This document shows, piece after piece, positions 12,994 through 13,111 of a DNA stretch of 13,111 nt; position 1 is the stretch's first letter; each line of letters starts with the position of its first letter. Source of the DNA: JBOHTO01 sp050733695 (GTDB taxonomy: Bacteria > Gemmatimonadota > Gemmatimonadetes > Gemmatimonadales > Gemmatimonadaceae); the NCBI GenBank assembly GCA_050733695.1, contig JBOHTO010000075.1:1-13111 (forward strand), given 5' to 3'. The notes below the pieces were generated by a model. It saw nothing but the letters and a program-made list of their open reading frames with translations. It had not been told where the DNA came from and made no database searches. The position numbers and the translations under genes are program-made.

Positions 12994-13111
12994 CGATCCA
13001 GAGCTCCCACGCGTCCGGTGCTCTCACGTTGGGCCGCTCGGGGCCGAGCAGCGTTGTGTCAATTACAGGCGCGGGCGTCCAGCGAGAATTGCGGCCGGAT
13101 CGTCCGTGACG
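12983..13111 (-). CDS. Possible 3' end of a convergent gene, cut by the window edge
   Basis: A minus-strand frame is open from the window edge to a TGA at 12983-12985. The last 42 residues include PAPVIDTTLLGPERPNV and end in AWELWIAIR, a protein-like composition with few of the Arg/Ser runs seen in shadow frames. It would overlap the lipoprotein stop by 11 bases in a convergent arrangement. A second minus-strand frame is also open for 15 codons (ending AAILAGRPRL), so the choice is uncertain. No function can be assigned. Confidence 0.3.
   Translation of the reverse strand, partial: RHGRSGRNSRWTPAPVIDTTLLGPERPNVRAPDAWELWIAIR

Noticed and set aside
1..13111. CRISPR array, insertion sequence or prophage genes
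   Set aside because: No regular spaced repeats, transposase, integrase or terminal inverted repeats were seen; the only tandem repeat is the coding HEAT array.

Overview
The window looks like a piece of a high-GC, Gram-negative-type (diderm) bacterial chromosome, most likely from Gemmatimonadota or a close relative. This is inferred from the gene repertoire: an outer-membrane DUF5916 protein, a BlaI-type repressor with an M56 peptidase fused to HEAT repeats, a long Ser/Thr kinase with TPR-like repeats, and a lipoprotein. No marker gene settles the taxonomy. The first 16 bases are all C and look like a contig-end artefact, so the RNA-like sequence beside them should be read with caution.

Left end (1-665): two overlapping RNA-like signals. 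The first resembles the 5' half of a tmRNA (a PK1-like hairpin, then an AGTC-GCA resume site and an ADDYS... tag). The second is a degenerate tRNA-Cys with a perfect T arm, U73 and a GCA anticodon loop. A DinB/ClbS-like four-helix-bundle gene runs leftwards and ends inside the tRNA-like sequence.

Regulatory operon (798-4629): a strong promoter carries two identical palindromes (TGCGAA-N4-TTCGCA), one over the -10 and one just downstream. It is followed by a BlaI/MecI-type repressor, an overlapping gene for a membrane M56 metallopeptidase (BlaR1-like) that ends in ten 31-residue HEAT repeats, and a separate membrane-anchored HEAT-repeat protein. By analogy with BlaR1-BlaI, an extracytoplasmic HEAT array would sense something and the peptidase would inactivate the repressor. 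No penicillin-binding sensor domain is present. A secreted CBM9-like/DUF5916 beta-barrel protein follows on the same strand after a 201-base gap with its own leader structure.

Toxin-antitoxin island (7445-8605, minus strand): a DUF2384 (Xre/MbcA/ParS-type) antitoxin and a RES-domain toxin overlap by GTGA. They are preceded by a good promoter that appears to give a leaderless transcript, with a palindrome over its -35. The toxin gene is convergent with the DUF5916 gene and overlaps its stop by 11 bases.

Right end (8839-13111): a 1106-residue transmembrane Ser/Thr kinase with an extracytoplasmic TPR-like region, then, 48 bases on, a lipoprotein of unknown function that is probably co-transcribed. 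A short open frame on the minus strand at the edge may be the 3' end of another gene.
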